DNA of 64,000 bases. Source: Spirosoma sordidisoli. GTDB lineage: Bacteria > Bacteroidota > Bacteroidia > Cytophagales > Spirosomataceae. Positions 63,419 to 64,000 of the stretch are shown here, piece after piece. The number at the start of each line of letters is the position of its first letter. Within the stretch, counting starts at the first letter, position 1. The notes beneath the pieces were generated by a model. The model saw only the letters and a program-made list of their open reading frames with translations. It had not been told where the DNA came from and did no database searches. The stretch lies in assembly GCF_004138325.1 (NCBI RefSeq), contig NZ_SBLB01000001.1, positions 806,001 through 870,000 of the forward strand. Reading direction: 5' to 3'. Position numbers and translations under genes: made by a program.

Positions 63419-64000
63419 TTATAAGGTTAATCCTTTCCGCCGACCCACTCTGGCGGCTTCGTACAGCAGGTATTTCTTGTCGACACGTTCCAGCACGGCA
63501 TAGACCGAGTCGCGCCGGGCGTTGATACCCGCCAGCACCAGCGTGCTGGAGTCCGGGCGTTCGTAGCGAAGCTGAAAGGTGTCGTCGGGGCGCTGCGGAT
63601 TCCGGAGCTGTACGATCGGCACCGTCTGCCCCGGTGGGCTGGCTACGGGTTCGTAGCGGTAATAATGCCGGCCGATCTGCCCCGACCACTCGAAATGGCG
63701 CGCTGAATCGGGCCCGGCGATGTCTTCTGCGTTATGGCGGGTTAGCGGGGCCGCCCCCGGCCGACGGATGCTGATGGTGTTCCATTTCTCGACCACGACG
63801 TTATGCCAGCGTACCGAATCGGTCGGAGAAGGCGGCAGGCGCTGCCCGTTCAGGCTAAACTCGCGCACCGTATACAGCCCGGCCGCATCGGACAAACGGG
63901 CCCTTTCGGTCAGGCTCGGATACTGATGCCCACCCTGTCGCAGCGCTCCGTAGGCCGACAGCCCATACGCGCCAACCACCAGCACGACCAGTGCCTTGCC
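63419..64000 (-). CDS. Paralogue of the DoxX-like membrane protein (5' end outside window)
   Basis: The frame is open to base 64000, so the start and most membrane helices lie beyond the window. The visible 193 residues match the soluble C-terminal domain of the preceding gene: REFSLNGQRLPPSPTDSVRW corresponds to DFRLNGQPIPYSLTDSTRW, and LVLAGINARRDSVYAVLERV to VVLTGIDERKDSIYVVLDRI. The two genes therefore arose by duplication. It is 46 bp upstream of its copy on the same strand. Confidence 0.75.
   Translation of the reverse strand, partial: GKALVVLVVGAYGLSAYGALRQGGHQYPSLTERARLSDAAGLYTVREFSLNGQRLPPSPTDSVRWHNVVVEKWNTISIRRPGAAPLTRHNAEDIAGPDSARHFEWSGQIGRHYYRYEPVASPPGQTVPIVQLRNPQRPDDTFQLRYERPDSSTLVLAGINARRDSVYAVLERVDKKYLLYEAARVGRRKGLTL

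Overview
The window looks like a chromosomal segment of a cytophagalean Bacteroidota, probably Spirosomaceae (a Spirosoma, Fibrella or Rudanella relative). The grounds are a parA-parB-DUF5683-dapB-lepB cluster, a CBS-nadK-DUF6089 cluster, DUF5686/CarboxypepD-type outer-membrane proteins, few Shine-Dalgarno sequences and Bacteroidota-type TAnnTTTG promoters. Most of the window is GC-rich and densely coding. No rRNA or tRNA gene was recognised. Assignments come from reading motifs, without database searches.

Layout. 1-9.1 kb: end of a GMC oxidoreductase, two DUF6089 barrels, nadK, a CBS protein, a hydrolase, a glutamine amidotransferase, an FAD oxidoreductase and a GH113-like lipoprotein. 9.1-11.9 kb: accessory island 1, with a RelE/Phd toxin-antitoxin pair, a membrane protein and long structured noncoding DNA. 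12-22.1 kb: AraC regulator, secreted MsrA, MFS transporter, HAD phosphatase, MOSC protein, metallophosphoesterase, GH5 and DUF5686 protein. 22.7-26.7 kb: a DUF2158 protein and a large exported protein with 14 WD40 repeats and a caspase domain. 27-34.3 kb: accessory island 2. 34.6-49.3 kb: M24 peptidase, aldolase, endonuclease, DEAD-box helicase with a structured leader, a decayed response regulator, ApaG, Ung and LepB. 49.3-52.8 kb: dapB, DUF5683, parB, parA. 52.8-64 kb: SDR, AhpD-like protein, aminotransferase, YeiH exporter, carotenoid-desaturase-like FAD protein, APC permease, and a sulfite dehydrogenase-cytochrome c-membrane protein operon running off the right edge.

The most unusual content is the pair of islands. 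Both carry AT-rich, mutually unrelated minus-strand genes: toxin-antitoxin, DUF4041/GIY-YIG, AbiGi-like, TcmP with DUF5131, GIY-YIG, a small lipoprotein and a membrane protein. These are separated by 360-500 bp noncoding units. Most units hold an imperfect palindrome of 64-87 bp bounded by ACCCAAC and GTTGGGC, with arms whose sequence differs from site to site while pairing is kept. This is the layout of integron attC sites (RYYYAAC...GTTRRRY). Next to them are degenerate tandem modules of about 55-60 bp carrying TGTCG. The right-hand end of each island has the same 23-bp sequence followed by a different hairpin, which may be an attI-like head. No integrase is in the window. I read the islands as two integron-like cassette arrays lacking an integrase, or a related undescribed cassette system. 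Unlike classical cassettes, several of these genes appear to have their own promoters.

Other points of interest are the exported WD40-caspase, a GTAGAGACGC repeat that supplies the stop codons of two convergent genes, a split parS-like palindrome beside parA, the long leader of the helicase gene, a response-regulator pseudogene and a sulfite-oxidation locus.
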